This document shows positions 51,617-60,221 of a DNA stretch of 64,000 bases, piece after piece. Position 1 is the first letter of the stretch, and the number at the start of each line of letters is the position of its first letter. The position numbers and the translations under genes are program-made. Origin of the DNA: an uncultured Paracoccaceae bacterium (GTDB lineage Bacteria; Pseudomonadota; Alphaproteobacteria; Rhodobacterales; Rhodobacteraceae); assembly GCA_947495295.1 (NCBI GenBank), contig CANLYJ010000002.1:558001-622000 (forward strand). The letters run 5' to 3'. The notes beneath the pieces are model-generated. The model had not been told where the DNA came from and did no database searches. It was given only the letters and a program-made list of their open reading frames with translations.

Positions 51617-52438
51617 TCAACCGCCTTCGCGATATGATGCCACCATCTCATCAAAACGCTGCTGATAGGTCTCCAACCGCTTATCGTCCGTCTTGCTGCT
51701 CAGAAACGGTTTGCGCTTACCCGTGACCAGAATGTCCTTGTCACCCAGCGGATGCGACAGTTTTTGATAGGCGGCCAATTCCGCACAACGGATATCGGGT
51801 CGTTTCGCGCGCAGATAGGCATATTCCACCGTTTCAAACGTGCTGGGCAACAGCAACTCCCGCAAGGCCGCGCAATCCACCAATGGGCGCAAGCCATCCT
51901 CGGTCACAGCGGTGGCGATGATCTGTAATTCACGCAGCGCGGGCATGGTGGCCAGCGGCGCAAGCGTGTCGATCTTTTGCGTGCCATTCATGCCCCCGCT
52001 GATCAACAGCGATTGCAAAGAGGGCATGTCACCTAACGGCTGCAGATCATTGGCGTATCGGATGTCATCTAGCGTCAAAACATCCAACGGAAGCGTAGCC
52101 AACGGCGACAGGTCGACTAGTTTCTGCACCCACCAGAGTTTCAACCGGCGCAGCCGCGGCAGGTTCTGCAGGGGCGAAAGCGTGGTGGTACGCAACCCTT
52201 TGAACCCCAGATAGACCACATCAATCATTTCGCAGAGATGCGCCAATTCCTTTTCATTCACGGAGAAGCAAAAAGCGCGCTGCGCGGCGATAGGGGTGTT
52301 CAAGTCAAGGATGCGGTGCAGTTCGCCATCAATGAAAACCTGTCCGCCCTTGCCTTCGGGTACGCGGGCCGGTCCGCACGCATCCGCCGTGTCTTGCGCC
52401 AGTTGTTCAAGAAGCGGAAATGCCGGTTTAGCTACCAT
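51617..52438 (-). CDS. Leucine-rich-repeat-like hypothetical protein
   Basis: A 273-residue protein without signal peptide. From about residue 75 to 205 there are irregular leucine-rich repeats (LSPLQNLPRLRRLKLWWV, LSPLATLPLDVLTLDD, LQPLGDMPSLQSLLIS, LAPLATMPALRELQII, LRPLVDCAALRELLLP), each about 20-24 residues. The ends are not repetitive. LRR proteins mediate protein binding; a partner is not evident. Its start overlaps the nadE stop by 11 bases, so it is probably translated from the same transcript. Confidence 0.7.
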   Translation of the reverse strand: MVAKPAFPLLEQLAQDTADACGPARVPEGKGGQVFIDGELHRILDLNTPIAAQRAFCFSVNEKELAHLCEMIDVVYLGFKGLRTTTLSPLQNLPRLRRLKLWWVQKLVDLSPLATLPLDVLTLDDIRYANDLQPLGDMPSLQSLLISGGMNGTQKIDTLAPLATMPALRELQIIATAVTEDGLRPLVDCAALRELLLPSTFETVEYAYLRAKRPDIRCAELAAYQKLSHPLGDKDILVTGKRKPFLSSKTDDKRLETYQQRFDEMVASYREGG

Positions 52439-54089
52439 CCCGCCATCTGTTCACAATCGGATAGCGGCGGTCAAGCCAGAACGCCCGGTTCGACAGGCGC
52501 GGGCCGGGGGCCGACTGGAACCGTTTATATTCGCTGATATAGATCAGGTGCTCGACCTTTTTGACGATGTCGCGGTCATAGCCTGCGGCGACGCAATCGG
52601 CGACCGATGCCTCATCATCAACCAGCATCTTCAGGATACCATCAAGGATGTCGTAAGGCGGCAGGCTGTCTTCGTCCTTTTGGTCCGGGCGCAGCTCGGC
52701 CGAAGGCGGTTTGTCGATAATCGCGACGGGGATCACCTCGCCCGCCGGACCCTTCATCCAGTCCCGATGATTGGCATTGCGCCAGCGGCAGGATTCGAAG
52801 ACGCGGGTCTTATACATGTCCTTAATGGGGTTATAGCCGCCCGACATATCGCCATAGATTGTGGCGTAGCCGACGGCCACCTCGGACTTGTTCCCGGTAG
52901 TGAGCAACATTTCGCCGAACTTGTTCGATTGCGCCATCAGCAGAAGGCCCCTGATCCTGGACTGGATGTTTTCCTCTGTCAGGTCGGCGGGCATATCGCC
53001 GAATAGCGGGGCAAGTGCGTCGGTCACTGCCGCGCGCGGACCTGCGATACTGACCGTGTCGTATTTGACGCCCAGCGCATTGGCAGCGGCGGCGGCATCA
53101 TCCAGCGATCCTTGTGAGGTGTATTCCGACGGCAGCATCACGCAGCGCACGTTTTCAGCGCCCAGCGCGTCGGTGGCAATCGTGGCCACAATCGCGCTGT
53201 CGATCCCACCCGACAGCCCCAGTAACACTTTTTTGAAGCCGGTCTTGCGCATGTAATCGCGCAGCCCTTCGACCATGACCCGGTAATCCTGTTCCAGGCT
53301 ATCGGGCAGGACCGCCTTGTCACCCGGCAGCGCCTCCCACCCGTCATCGGTCAGTTGGAAGTCCACATGAGCGATCTGGGTGTCAAAGACAGGCATTTGC
53401 AAGGCCAGTTTACCACCCCGGTTCAGGACAAACGATCCGCCGTCAAACACCTGATCATCCTGCCCACCAACCATGTTAAGATACACCAGTGGCACATTAT
53501 TTTCGACAACCCGGGACACCATATTGTTCATCCGGATCGGAAACTTGTCGCGGAAATAGGGGGAGCCGTTGGGCACCACCAACACTTCCGCCCCGGTTTC
53601 GGTCATCGCCTCGCAGACATCGGGATACCAGGCATCCTCGCAGATCGGGCAGCCGATCCGGACCTCATTGCCAACACTGAAGGGCCCGGCGATTTCATCG
53701 CTTTTGAACAGGCGGACCTCATCAAAGACGTTGAAATTGGGCAGGAAATGTTTGCGCATGGTTGCGGTGATCTTGCCGTCCTTCAGAATGAAATAGCAGT
53801 TATATAGCCGGTCCTCTTCAAACATCGGGCCGCCAATGGCCAGGGCCGGGCCATCCACACAATCCAGCGCAAGGGTACGGATATGCAACATCGCATCGGC
53901 GACAAAGGCAGGCTTGGCGACCAGGTCCTGGGTCTGGTAGCCGGTGATGAACATCTCGGGCAGTGCCACCAGATCGGCCTTAGCGGCCTTGCCTTCCGCC
54001 CATGCTGCACGGGCCTCTTCTGCGTTCCCGGCAATATCCCCCACTGTAGGGTTCAGCTGTGCCATGGTTAACCGAAATAATTTTGTCAT
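52428..54089 (-). CDS. nadE: Glutamine-dependent NAD+ synthetase
   Basis: A 553-residue two-domain enzyme. The N-terminal nitrilase-type glutaminase carries its Glu in ALPEMF, Lys in MRKHFLPNFNVFDE and Cys in GCPICEDAWYP. The C-terminal synthetase has the ATP pyrophosphatase P-loop LLGLSGGIDSA near residue 295, and TTGNKSEVAVGY. It makes NAD from nicotinic acid adenine dinucleotide with glutamine nitrogen. The start at 54089 (MTKLFRLTMAQLNPTVGD) is preferred over 26 extra upstream codons of low-quality sequence; the internal Met eight residues later is an alternative. Confidence 0.94.
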   Translation of the reverse strand: MTKLFRLTMAQLNPTVGDIAGNAEEARAAWAEGKAAKADLVALPEMFITGYQTQDLVAKPAFVADAMLHIRTLALDCVDGPALAIGGPMFEEDRLYNCYFILKDGKITATMRKHFLPNFNVFDEVRLFKSDEIAGPFSVGNEVRIGCPICEDAWYPDVCEAMTETGAEVLVVPNGSPYFRDKFPIRMNNMVSRVVENNVPLVYLNMVGGQDDQVFDGGSFVLNRGGKLALQMPVFDTQIAHVDFQLTDDGWEALPGDKAVLPDSLEQDYRVMVEGLRDYMRKTGFKKVLLGLSGGIDSAIVATIATDALGAENVRCVMLPSEYTSQGSLDDAAAAANALGVKYDTVSIAGPRAAVTDALAPLFGDMPADLTEENIQSRIRGLLLMAQSNKFGEMLLTTGNKSEVAVGYATIYGDMSGGYNPIKDMYKTRVFESCRWRNANHRDWMKGPAGEVIPVAIIDKPPSAELRPDQKDEDSLPPYDILDGILKMLVDDEASVADCVAAGYDRDIVKKVEHLIYISEYKRFQSAPGPRLSNRAFWLDRRYPIVNRWRDGS

Positions 54090-54242
54090 AGTTTTGTCCC
54101 AATGCGCTGCAATGCATGTAGCAGAATGAAACGCGGTGGAAAGCCGATTGGTGCAAGATCGCGTCAATCGATCATGATAGCCGTTGTCAGCTTGGGGTCC
54201 CTGAACTAGGCTTCGCCAACAGGGGTGCGAATGGAGAGAGTG

Positions 54243-55655
54243 ATGAGCATGTTTGATTTAACCAAGGCCGCGACGGCTGCATGCATCACCGTGGGACTGG
54301 CTGTGGGCGCAAACGCGCAAACAGTGCAAACAAAACAATATGATGACGGTGGCGTCTACGAAGGAACCTTCGTGGAAGGCAAGCAGGATGGCACCGGCAC
54401 ATATCGGCTTCCCAACGGTTTTGAATATACCGGCGAATGGGTCGCAGGCGAGATTCGCGGTCAAGGGACCGCCCGCTTCCCCAATGGGTCAGTCTACGAA
54501 GGTGAATTTGCCGCAGGCAAGCCCGAAGGTCAGGGTCGAATCACATTTACCGATGGCAGCACTTACGAAGGTGACTGGGTTGACGGAAATATGACTGGCA
54601 ATGGCGTGATGACCTATGCAAATGGCGTCGTCTATCAGGGCGCATTCCGCAATGCGATGCATAATGGTGTCGGCATCATGACTAGCCCGGATGGCTATAG
54701 CTATGAAGGCAACTGGATTAACGGCATTAAGGAAGGTGAAGGCAAGGTCACCTATGCAGATGGGTCGGTCTATGAAGGGTCGCTTGTCGCGGGCGAACGC
54801 GATGGAACCGGCACGATGACCATGGCCGACGGCATCACATATACCGGCGAATGGATTGATGGCCGGATCGAAGGCACCGGCGTGCTGACCCAGGCCAATG
54901 GCAATATCTACGAAGGCACGCTACTTGACGGCAAACGTCAGGGCGATGGCAAGATCACCTACGCCAATGGCGATGTCTATCAGGGCAGTTTTGTCGATGA
55001 CCGCCGTCATGGCACCGGCACATTTACCGGCACGGATGGCTATGTCTATGTGGGCGAATGGGACATGGGCCTGATCGCGGGCAATGGTGAGGTGACCTAC
55101 CCTGACGGGTCAATCTATGTCGGCAGCTTTGCCGGCAACGTGGCGAATGGCGCGGGGAAAATCACCTATCCCGATGGCTCCGTTTACGAGGGCAACTGGG
55201 AAGGTGGCGTGATCAACGGCACGGGTGTGGTGACCTATGTGAACGGCCTCGTCTATGAGGGCGATTTTCTGGATGGCAAAACCCATGGGCAGGGCAAAAT
55301 GACCTATGCCAATGGCTACGTCTATGAAGGCGAATGGGCGGATGGTCAACGCAACGGTACAGGCACCGCGACCTATGCTGATGGCACCGTCTATGTTGGC
55401 ACTTTCAAGAACGGCCAGCGTGATGGCACAGGTGAAATCACGATGCCGGACGGGTTTGTCTATGCCGGTGACTGGGTTGAGGGTGAAATCAACGGCGAAG
55501 GCACCGCAACCTATTCCAATGGTGACGTCTATGTCGGCACATTCGTGCGCAGCCGCCGCGAAGGCGAAGGTACGATGACATTTGCGGACGGCCGCGAAAG
55601 TAGCGGTATCTGGTCCGATGGCGCGCTGGTGTCTGAGACAACTGACGGGAACTGA
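54243..55655 (+). CDS. Exported MORN-repeat protein with 18 repeats
   Basis: A 470-residue protein with a signal peptide (MSMFDLTKAATAACITVGLAVGANAQ). The start at 54243 is set by GGAGAGAG just upstream. The whole mature protein is built of MORN repeats of exactly 23 residues (YEGxWxxGxxxGxGxxTYxNGxV): I count 18 full copies and a degenerate nineteenth (SSGIWSDG). MORN repeats form long beta-hairpin rods that bind lipids or proteins. Periplasmic or surface location is inferred. The perfect periodicity and repetitive DNA make copy-number variation between strains likely. Nothing is known of a partner. Confidence 0.9.
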   Translation: MSMFDLTKAATAACITVGLAVGANAQTVQTKQYDDGGVYEGTFVEGKQDGTGTYRLPNGFEYTGEWVAGEIRGQGTARFPNGSVYEGEFAAGKPEGQGRITFTDGSTYEGDWVDGNMTGNGVMTYANGVVYQGAFRNAMHNGVGIMTSPDGYSYEGNWINGIKEGEGKVTYADGSVYEGSLVAGERDGTGTMTMADGITYTGEWIDGRIEGTGVLTQANGNIYEGTLLDGKRQGDGKITYANGDVYQGSFVDDRRHGTGTFTGTDGYVYVGEWDMGLIAGNGEVTYPDGSIYVGSFAGNVANGAGKITYPDGSVYEGNWEGGVINGTGVVTYVNGLVYEGDFLDGKTHGQGKMTYANGYVYEGEWADGQRNGTGTATYADGTVYVGTFKNGQRDGTGEITMPDGFVYAGDWVEGEINGEGTATYSNGDVYVGTFVRSRREGEGTMTFADGRESSGIWSDGALVSETTDGN

Positions 55656-55667
55656 ACCCTCGCGGGG

Positions 55668-55692
55668 AAAAATCTGCGTTACGCAGATTTTT
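55668..55692. terminator. AT-ended dyad after the MORN gene
   Basis: AAAAATCTGCGT and ACGCAGATTTTT pair perfectly around one base. The element lies 12 bases after the MORN gene stop and 32 bases from the convergent apbE stop, and the A and T runs at its ends suit a bidirectional terminator. It resembles the dyad at 906-927. Confidence 0.75.
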
Positions 55693-55724
55693 GGCCACGC
55701 TTTATCTGATCGCTGGCTCGGTTG

Positions 55725-56600
55725 TCACGACAGGCTTTGCAGGTCACCATTAAAATCAACCAGCGTGATACGTTTGACCTGTGGATGCGCGAGCATAGAC
55801 GCCACCTGATCAAACGGGGCGAGGCTCAGGCTTGTTGACAGATAGTCAGCCATGGTTGCCGTTTCCGCCTCTACGGATACGGTTGACCATTGTGGTTGGC
55901 GTTTCGGGTGCAGGATATGCGCGCCTGTCCCAAGGATCATCGCACTCGGGCTGGACGTGGCCATCGCGCCATTGTGTAGTGTCCGCGTACCCAATGCCCC
56001 ATATTCCGGGTCAGCGACTTCCAACCGCCACGGCCCGCCAAGCGCCCGGTGTTCGCCCATATTCACCAGCACATCAACCAACCCCAGATCAGCGAACCGC
56101 GCTGTGACAAGGTCTGTGGCAAACCCTTGTGCAATACCGTTGAAGGTCAGCGCCTGCCCGGCACCCAAACGGACCCAAGCAGGGCCAAACCGCACCCGAT
56201 CCCACCCCACCAGATCTGCGGCTCTATCCACACCAATCCCTAACGCATAGGCCCGCCATAAAGGCTGCACGGTTGGATCAAACAGACCGTCGGTCAGATG
56301 GTACGCCTCATCCGCCCGCTGCATCAGCGCAAGAAATCGCGGGGCGGGGTTGTCCAGCCTACCGGTCGCGTTAAACTGGCTCAGCATCGATGCGGCGTCA
56401 TAAAGGCTGAACAGCGCTTCGACTTCTGCCACAACCGAGCGTGCCTCTGCCATGGCTTGTGCTGCCAGCTGCGCCGGGCCCCTGATCGTCAGGCTGATCT
56501 CTGCCCCAAAGGCACGACCCTGCCAGCGATGCGTTCCCGCCCATGCGGGTGCTGCCAATGTCGTAGCGCTGATGGTCAGAAAACGGCGGCGGTTCATCAT
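55725..56600 (-). CDS. apbE: FAD:protein FMN transferase (ApbE/NosX)
   Basis: A 291-residue protein with a twin-arginine-like signal (NRRRFLTISATTLAAPAWA). ApbE motifs include EVEALFSLYDAASMLSQFN, GLFDPTVQPLW, NGIAQGFATDLV and MATSSPSAM near the metal site. The enzyme attaches FMN covalently to a Thr of target proteins in the periplasm. Its ATG overlaps the nosR stop by four bases, and NosR-type proteins are known ApbE (NosX) substrates, so NosR is the presumed target here. Confidence 0.92.
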   Translation of the reverse strand: MMNRRRFLTISATTLAAPAWAGTHRWQGRAFGAEISLTIRGPAQLAAQAMAEARSVVAEVEALFSLYDAASMLSQFNATGRLDNPAPRFLALMQRADEAYHLTDGLFDPTVQPLWRAYALGIGVDRAADLVGWDRVRFGPAWVRLGAGQALTFNGIAQGFATDLVTARFADLGLVDVLVNMGEHRALGGPWRLEVADPEYGALGTRTLHNGAMATSSPSAMILGTGAHILHPKRQPQWSTVSVEAETATMADYLSTSLSLAPFDQVASMLAHPQVKRITLVDFNGDLQSLS

Positions 56601-58687
56601 TCGGCAGCCACCCTATGCAAACTGCGACCATTCTTGGCGGCCAGCACCAATGGCACACACAGGCCCGGATCATCATGGATCGTCACACATTCAAGACATT
56701 GGAAACATTCGGAATACTGGATTTCGCCCGTCTGTTTGATCGCACCATAGCTGCATTTAACCTTGCAGAGCTGGCAGGGCGATCCGCATTCGGCGCGGCG
56801 CGCGATCCAGTCGCGTCCGCGCACCAAGCCACCAATCGCCATCACCGCACCAAGCGGGCAGATATAGCGGCAGAACCCTTTGAACAGGACCGCCGACAAC
56901 AACAGCAACCCGACCGCATAAGCCACATAATACCATTCACGGATAAAAAATGTGGTGATGGCCGTCTTGAACGGCTCTACCTCAATCGCCTTGTCCAACC
57001 GGGCAGGCGTGGTGAAGATCAAGGCGACCAGACCGGCCAGCACCGCGTATTTCACCCATTTCAACCGGTCATCCCATTGCGCACTGGGTTCAATCTGCGG
57101 CAGGCGCAGCATGCGGCCTATGTGGTGGGCGAATTCCTGCATCGCCCCAAACGGGCAAAGCCAGCCGCAAAACAGCCCCCTGCCCCACAGCACGAAACCC
57201 GCAATTGTGACCGCCCAAATCACCAGCGAAAATGGATCATAGAGCAGAAAGGCAAAACTGCCGCCTTCCGATACCGTGCGGATCACCGCCAAAGGCGTCG
57301 CAATCGATAGTTGCCCCTGCCCCCACCAACCGACAAACGCCGTCATAAAGGCCAGAATGGCCAGTCGGATCGGGGTGAAATACCGGTGCCCCGCCAACCG
57401 GTTCATCCGCACCCCCAACAGCAGCACAAGCCCGATCAGAAACAGCGACAGAACAATCAGATCAGGTGCCCGATTGATGATCGCATCCAGCCATGCAGGC
57501 CGGGGTTTGACCACCTCGGGTCGGGAAAAGAACCGCGCATCGGTCGACAGGGTCGCATCCAGCGACACCGACCCAATTTCAGGCTGGAACACCCCATGTT
57601 CGCGCAACCCCTTCACCTTCAGCACCCATTCGGATGTCGGGTCAAACCCAAGGCGGCGATCGGTGCGCAGGATCAATGCCGCGCCATCCTGCAATGCCTC
57701 GGGCAGATCAGAATGCAGTTGAATAAAGATATCCGCATCACGCAAGGCAATCGGAAAGCCGCCCTGTTCAGCACTGATCAGATCGGGCGAGGTGTTGCGC
57801 ACGAAATCGTCGGTGATCAACCCATGCCGGGCGGTTTCAATCACCAGCACCGGTTCATCGGTGGTGGCAATGGCCATGAAACCCTGCAATTCGTCAAATG
57901 TGCTGTCGGACAGAACCGCACGCGCAATTGATGGCGGACCGATATCGATCACCCACAGATCCAGATATGTGCCATCAGGGTCGGCGCTGGCGTCCGGGTC
58001 ATCATATTCCCAGATCGTACCGGCAAATTCCGCGTCTATCTGCGCATTGGTGACGGTCTTGCTGGTGACCAGCCCCTGTTCCACCAGATCATCCCAGGTC
58101 AGATCCTCGGCATAATCCATATTCGGATAAGCGGGCGGGCCCGTGGCAATACCGCCCATCTTTTCGCGGGCGACTTTCAGGGTGGCGGCCAGAATGCTTT
58201 CATGGGCAATGCGCACCGACGCGGTCGCCTTGGTCACCCCGTCCAGATAGACCAACGCCGATCCGTCGCTGCCGCCGCCATAGGGATTGCCCACAACCAA
58301 CGTGTCGGAAATCGAATGGCCCCGATATTGTTCAAAGAACTTGTGAAACGCAGCCTCGCCCAAACCAGAGACAAAGATCGGCTCATTATGTGAAATCAGT
58401 TTTACATCCAGAAACCGGCCATCCAGATCAAGCACCACTAACATGTTGATTGTCGCCCCGGAAAATCCGGGCAGCGGCGCCATCGGTTCTGTTTCAAACA
58501 CAAAACCGGCCTCTGCCCCGCCAGAGTTCAGCAATTGCCAGACGCCCTGATCATTCAATTGTTCGCCCAGCGACATTGGCGGCACGACATAAGGTTCCAG
58601 CACGGCGCGGTCCAACGGCGCGGCAACTGCCGTCACCACAGACCAGATCAGCAAGACAAAACTCAAGATGTAACGGCACCCACGCAT
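56597..58687 (-). CDS. nosR: NosR/NirI-family flavin and iron-sulfur membrane protein
   Basis: A 696-residue protein with signal peptide, a periplasmic FMN-binding domain (about residues 60-200, DGSALVYLDGVTKATASVR with the likely flavinylated Thr), a further periplasmic region, several transmembrane helices from about 420, and polyferredoxin-type CGWLCPFGA and CRYICPLGA motifs. A cytoplasmic ferredoxin segment follows with CGSPCQLCKVKC and ECFQCLECV. NosR feeds electrons to nitrous oxide reductase. The usual nosZDFYL genes are not adjacent: apbE follows directly, and the other flank is a divergent ABC permease. Confidence 0.9.
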   Translation of the reverse strand: MRGCRYILSFVLLIWSVVTAVAAPLDRAVLEPYVVPPMSLGEQLNDQGVWQLLNSGGAEAGFVFETEPMAPLPGFSGATINMLVVLDLDGRFLDVKLISHNEPIFVSGLGEAAFHKFFEQYRGHSISDTLVVGNPYGGGSDGSALVYLDGVTKATASVRIAHESILAATLKVAREKMGGIATGPPAYPNMDYAEDLTWDDLVEQGLVTSKTVTNAQIDAEFAGTIWEYDDPDASADPDGTYLDLWVIDIGPPSIARAVLSDSTFDELQGFMAIATTDEPVLVIETARHGLITDDFVRNTSPDLISAEQGGFPIALRDADIFIQLHSDLPEALQDGAALILRTDRRLGFDPTSEWVLKVKGLREHGVFQPEIGSVSLDATLSTDARFFSRPEVVKPRPAWLDAIINRAPDLIVLSLFLIGLVLLLGVRMNRLAGHRYFTPIRLAILAFMTAFVGWWGQGQLSIATPLAVIRTVSEGGSFAFLLYDPFSLVIWAVTIAGFVLWGRGLFCGWLCPFGAMQEFAHHIGRMLRLPQIEPSAQWDDRLKWVKYAVLAGLVALIFTTPARLDKAIEVEPFKTAITTFFIREWYYVAYAVGLLLLSAVLFKGFCRYICPLGAVMAIGGLVRGRDWIARRAECGSPCQLCKVKCSYGAIKQTGEIQYSECFQCLECVTIHDDPGLCVPLVLAAKNGRSLHRVAAE

Positions 58688-58790
58688 GGGCTGATCCTAT
58701 GCCGGTGATGCATGTCAGCCTATGCGACTTAGGTAGGATCATCGCATTTTGGGATTGGGTCGGGTCGGGATTTCATGACATGCTGCTTTC

Positions 58791-59558
58791 ATGCAAGCGA
58801 CAAGCCCCCAGATGAATGGTGCGATCACAGCCATGTCCTTGATCGGGCTGGTTTTGTTTTGGACCTTTCTGGCATGGGCCAAGGCCGACCCAAAGGTGCT
58901 GCCCAGCCCGCTGGCCGTCTGGCAGATCATTCAGGCAGAGGCCGCATCAGGTGCATTGGCCCATCACATGTTGGCGACCATCGCCCGGGTCGCCGCCGCA
59001 TTTGGGCTGGCCATGGGGCTTGGGCTGCTGATTGGGGTGACGATGGGGTTGAACCAGACGCTGGATCGCTGGTTCGGGGCATGGCTGCTGGTGTTTCTGA
59101 ACATCCCCGCCCTTGTGGTCATTGTGCTGTGCTACCTCTGGATCGGACTGAACGAGGTGGCGGCTATCACCGCGGTGGCGTTGAACAAGACCGCAATGGT
59201 CGCCGTGACGATCCGCGAAGGCACGCGGGCGCTGGACCCGAAACTGGGCGATATGGCCCGGTCATACGGGATGTCGCCGCTGACCCGGTTACGGCATCTG
59301 GTACTGCCGCAACTTTGGCCGTTTATCGCCTCCAGCACCCGCAACGGGCTGGCGATCATCTGGAAAATCGTGCTGGTGGTTGAATTTCTGGGGCGCAGCA
59401 ACGGGATCGGCTTTCAGATCCACCTGTATTTCCAGCTTTTCGAAATCGGCTATGTGATGGCTTACGCATTCAGTTTCGTGCTGTTCATTCTGGCGCTGGA
59501 ATGGAGCGTGATCAGCATGATGGAAAAGCGGGCCACGCAGTGGCGGTTGCAGGAATAA
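58791..59558 (+). CDS. ABC transporter permease (SsuC/TauC type), orphan
   Basis: A 255-residue inner-membrane protein with about six transmembrane helices and the EAA loop REGTRALDPKLGDMARSYGMSPLTRLRHLVLPQLWP, typical of nitrate/taurine/sulfonate/thiamine-precursor permeases. No binding protein or ATPase gene is found next to it in this window. It is divergent from nosR with a 103-bp gap. No FNR-like TTGAT-N4-ATCAA site is visible in that gap. The substrate is unknown. The ribosome binding site is weak. Confidence 0.85.
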   Translation: MQATSPQMNGAITAMSLIGLVLFWTFLAWAKADPKVLPSPLAVWQIIQAEAASGALAHHMLATIARVAAAFGLAMGLGLLIGVTMGLNQTLDRWFGAWLLVFLNIPALVVIVLCYLWIGLNEVAAITAVALNKTAMVAVTIREGTRALDPKLGDMARSYGMSPLTRLRHLVLPQLWPFIASSTRNGLAIIWKIVLVVEFLGRSNGIGFQIHLYFQLFEIGYVMAYAFSFVLFILALEWSVISMMEKRATQWRLQE

Positions 59559-59771
59559 GCAGCATTTCGAGACCCGCGCCAATTATCGGCGATAACGTCA
59601 GAAAGCATAAAACCACGTGTTTCCAACGGGATATTTGCCCGTCATTTCTACTTTTGCGGCAAAAATTTGCGTTTTTTCCCGACAAGCGGGAAATTTAGGG
59701 ACCTTTTCGAGAAAGAAAGGGTTAACGTGAAAGTGCTTCACCCGAAGCGAATAACAACAGGGAGGGATAAC

Positions 59772-60206
59772 ATGTCCCGCAAAATCGTCGTCGGTTATGA
59801 CGGTAGTAAAAGTGCAAAGGCGGCACTGGATTTTTCAGTCAGCCTTGCCAAGGCCGAAGGAGGCAGTGTCGTGGTGGCGCATGTCCTCGAATGGTCACCA
59901 TATTCATTCCTGACACCAGAAGAACTTGAAGAGCGGCATAAACGCCGTGGCGAAGAGCTGGAGCGCGCGGAAACCGCCGTGCTGAAGCCGGTCGTCGATC
60001 AATTATCAGGCAGCGGCATCGCCGTCAGCACAGCGTTAAAATACGGGCATATCACCGATACGCTTTGCAAGATCGCCAAGGATGAAGGGGCAGATCAGAT
60101 CATTATTGGACGCACAGGCCATTCGGGGCTGGCGACGCGGATTTTTGGGTCCGTCGCAGGCAGTCTGGCGCAAGCGGCCCCCGTGCCGGTCACAATCGTT
60201 CCTTAA
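59772..60206 (+). CDS. Universal stress protein (UspA family)
   Basis: A 144-residue single-domain USP. The start at 59772 follows GGGAGGGA. MSRKIVVGYDGSKSAKAALDFSVSLAKAEG is the usual N-terminus, and the ATP-binding motif GRTGHSGLATRIFGSVAGSLAQAAPVPVTIV (G2xG9xGS/T) is complete at the C-terminus. Such proteins bind ATP and help survival under stress or modulate partner transporters. It ends 15 bases before an alanine/glycine symporter gene, so the two are probably co-transcribed. The 213-bp region before it contains a small hairpin (59675-59693). Confidence 0.9.
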   Translation: MSRKIVVGYDGSKSAKAALDFSVSLAKAEGGSVVVAHVLEWSPYSFLTPEELEERHKRRGEELERAETAVLKPVVDQLSGSGIAVSTALKYGHITDTLCKIAKDEGADQIIIGRTGHSGLATRIFGSVAGSLAQAAPVPVTIVP

Positions 60207-60221
60207 ATGACAGGGGAAATC

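Noticed and set aside
58688..58790. FNR-type box expected upstream of nosR
   Set aside because: No TTGAT-N4-ATCAA or close match is visible in the divergent intergenic region.
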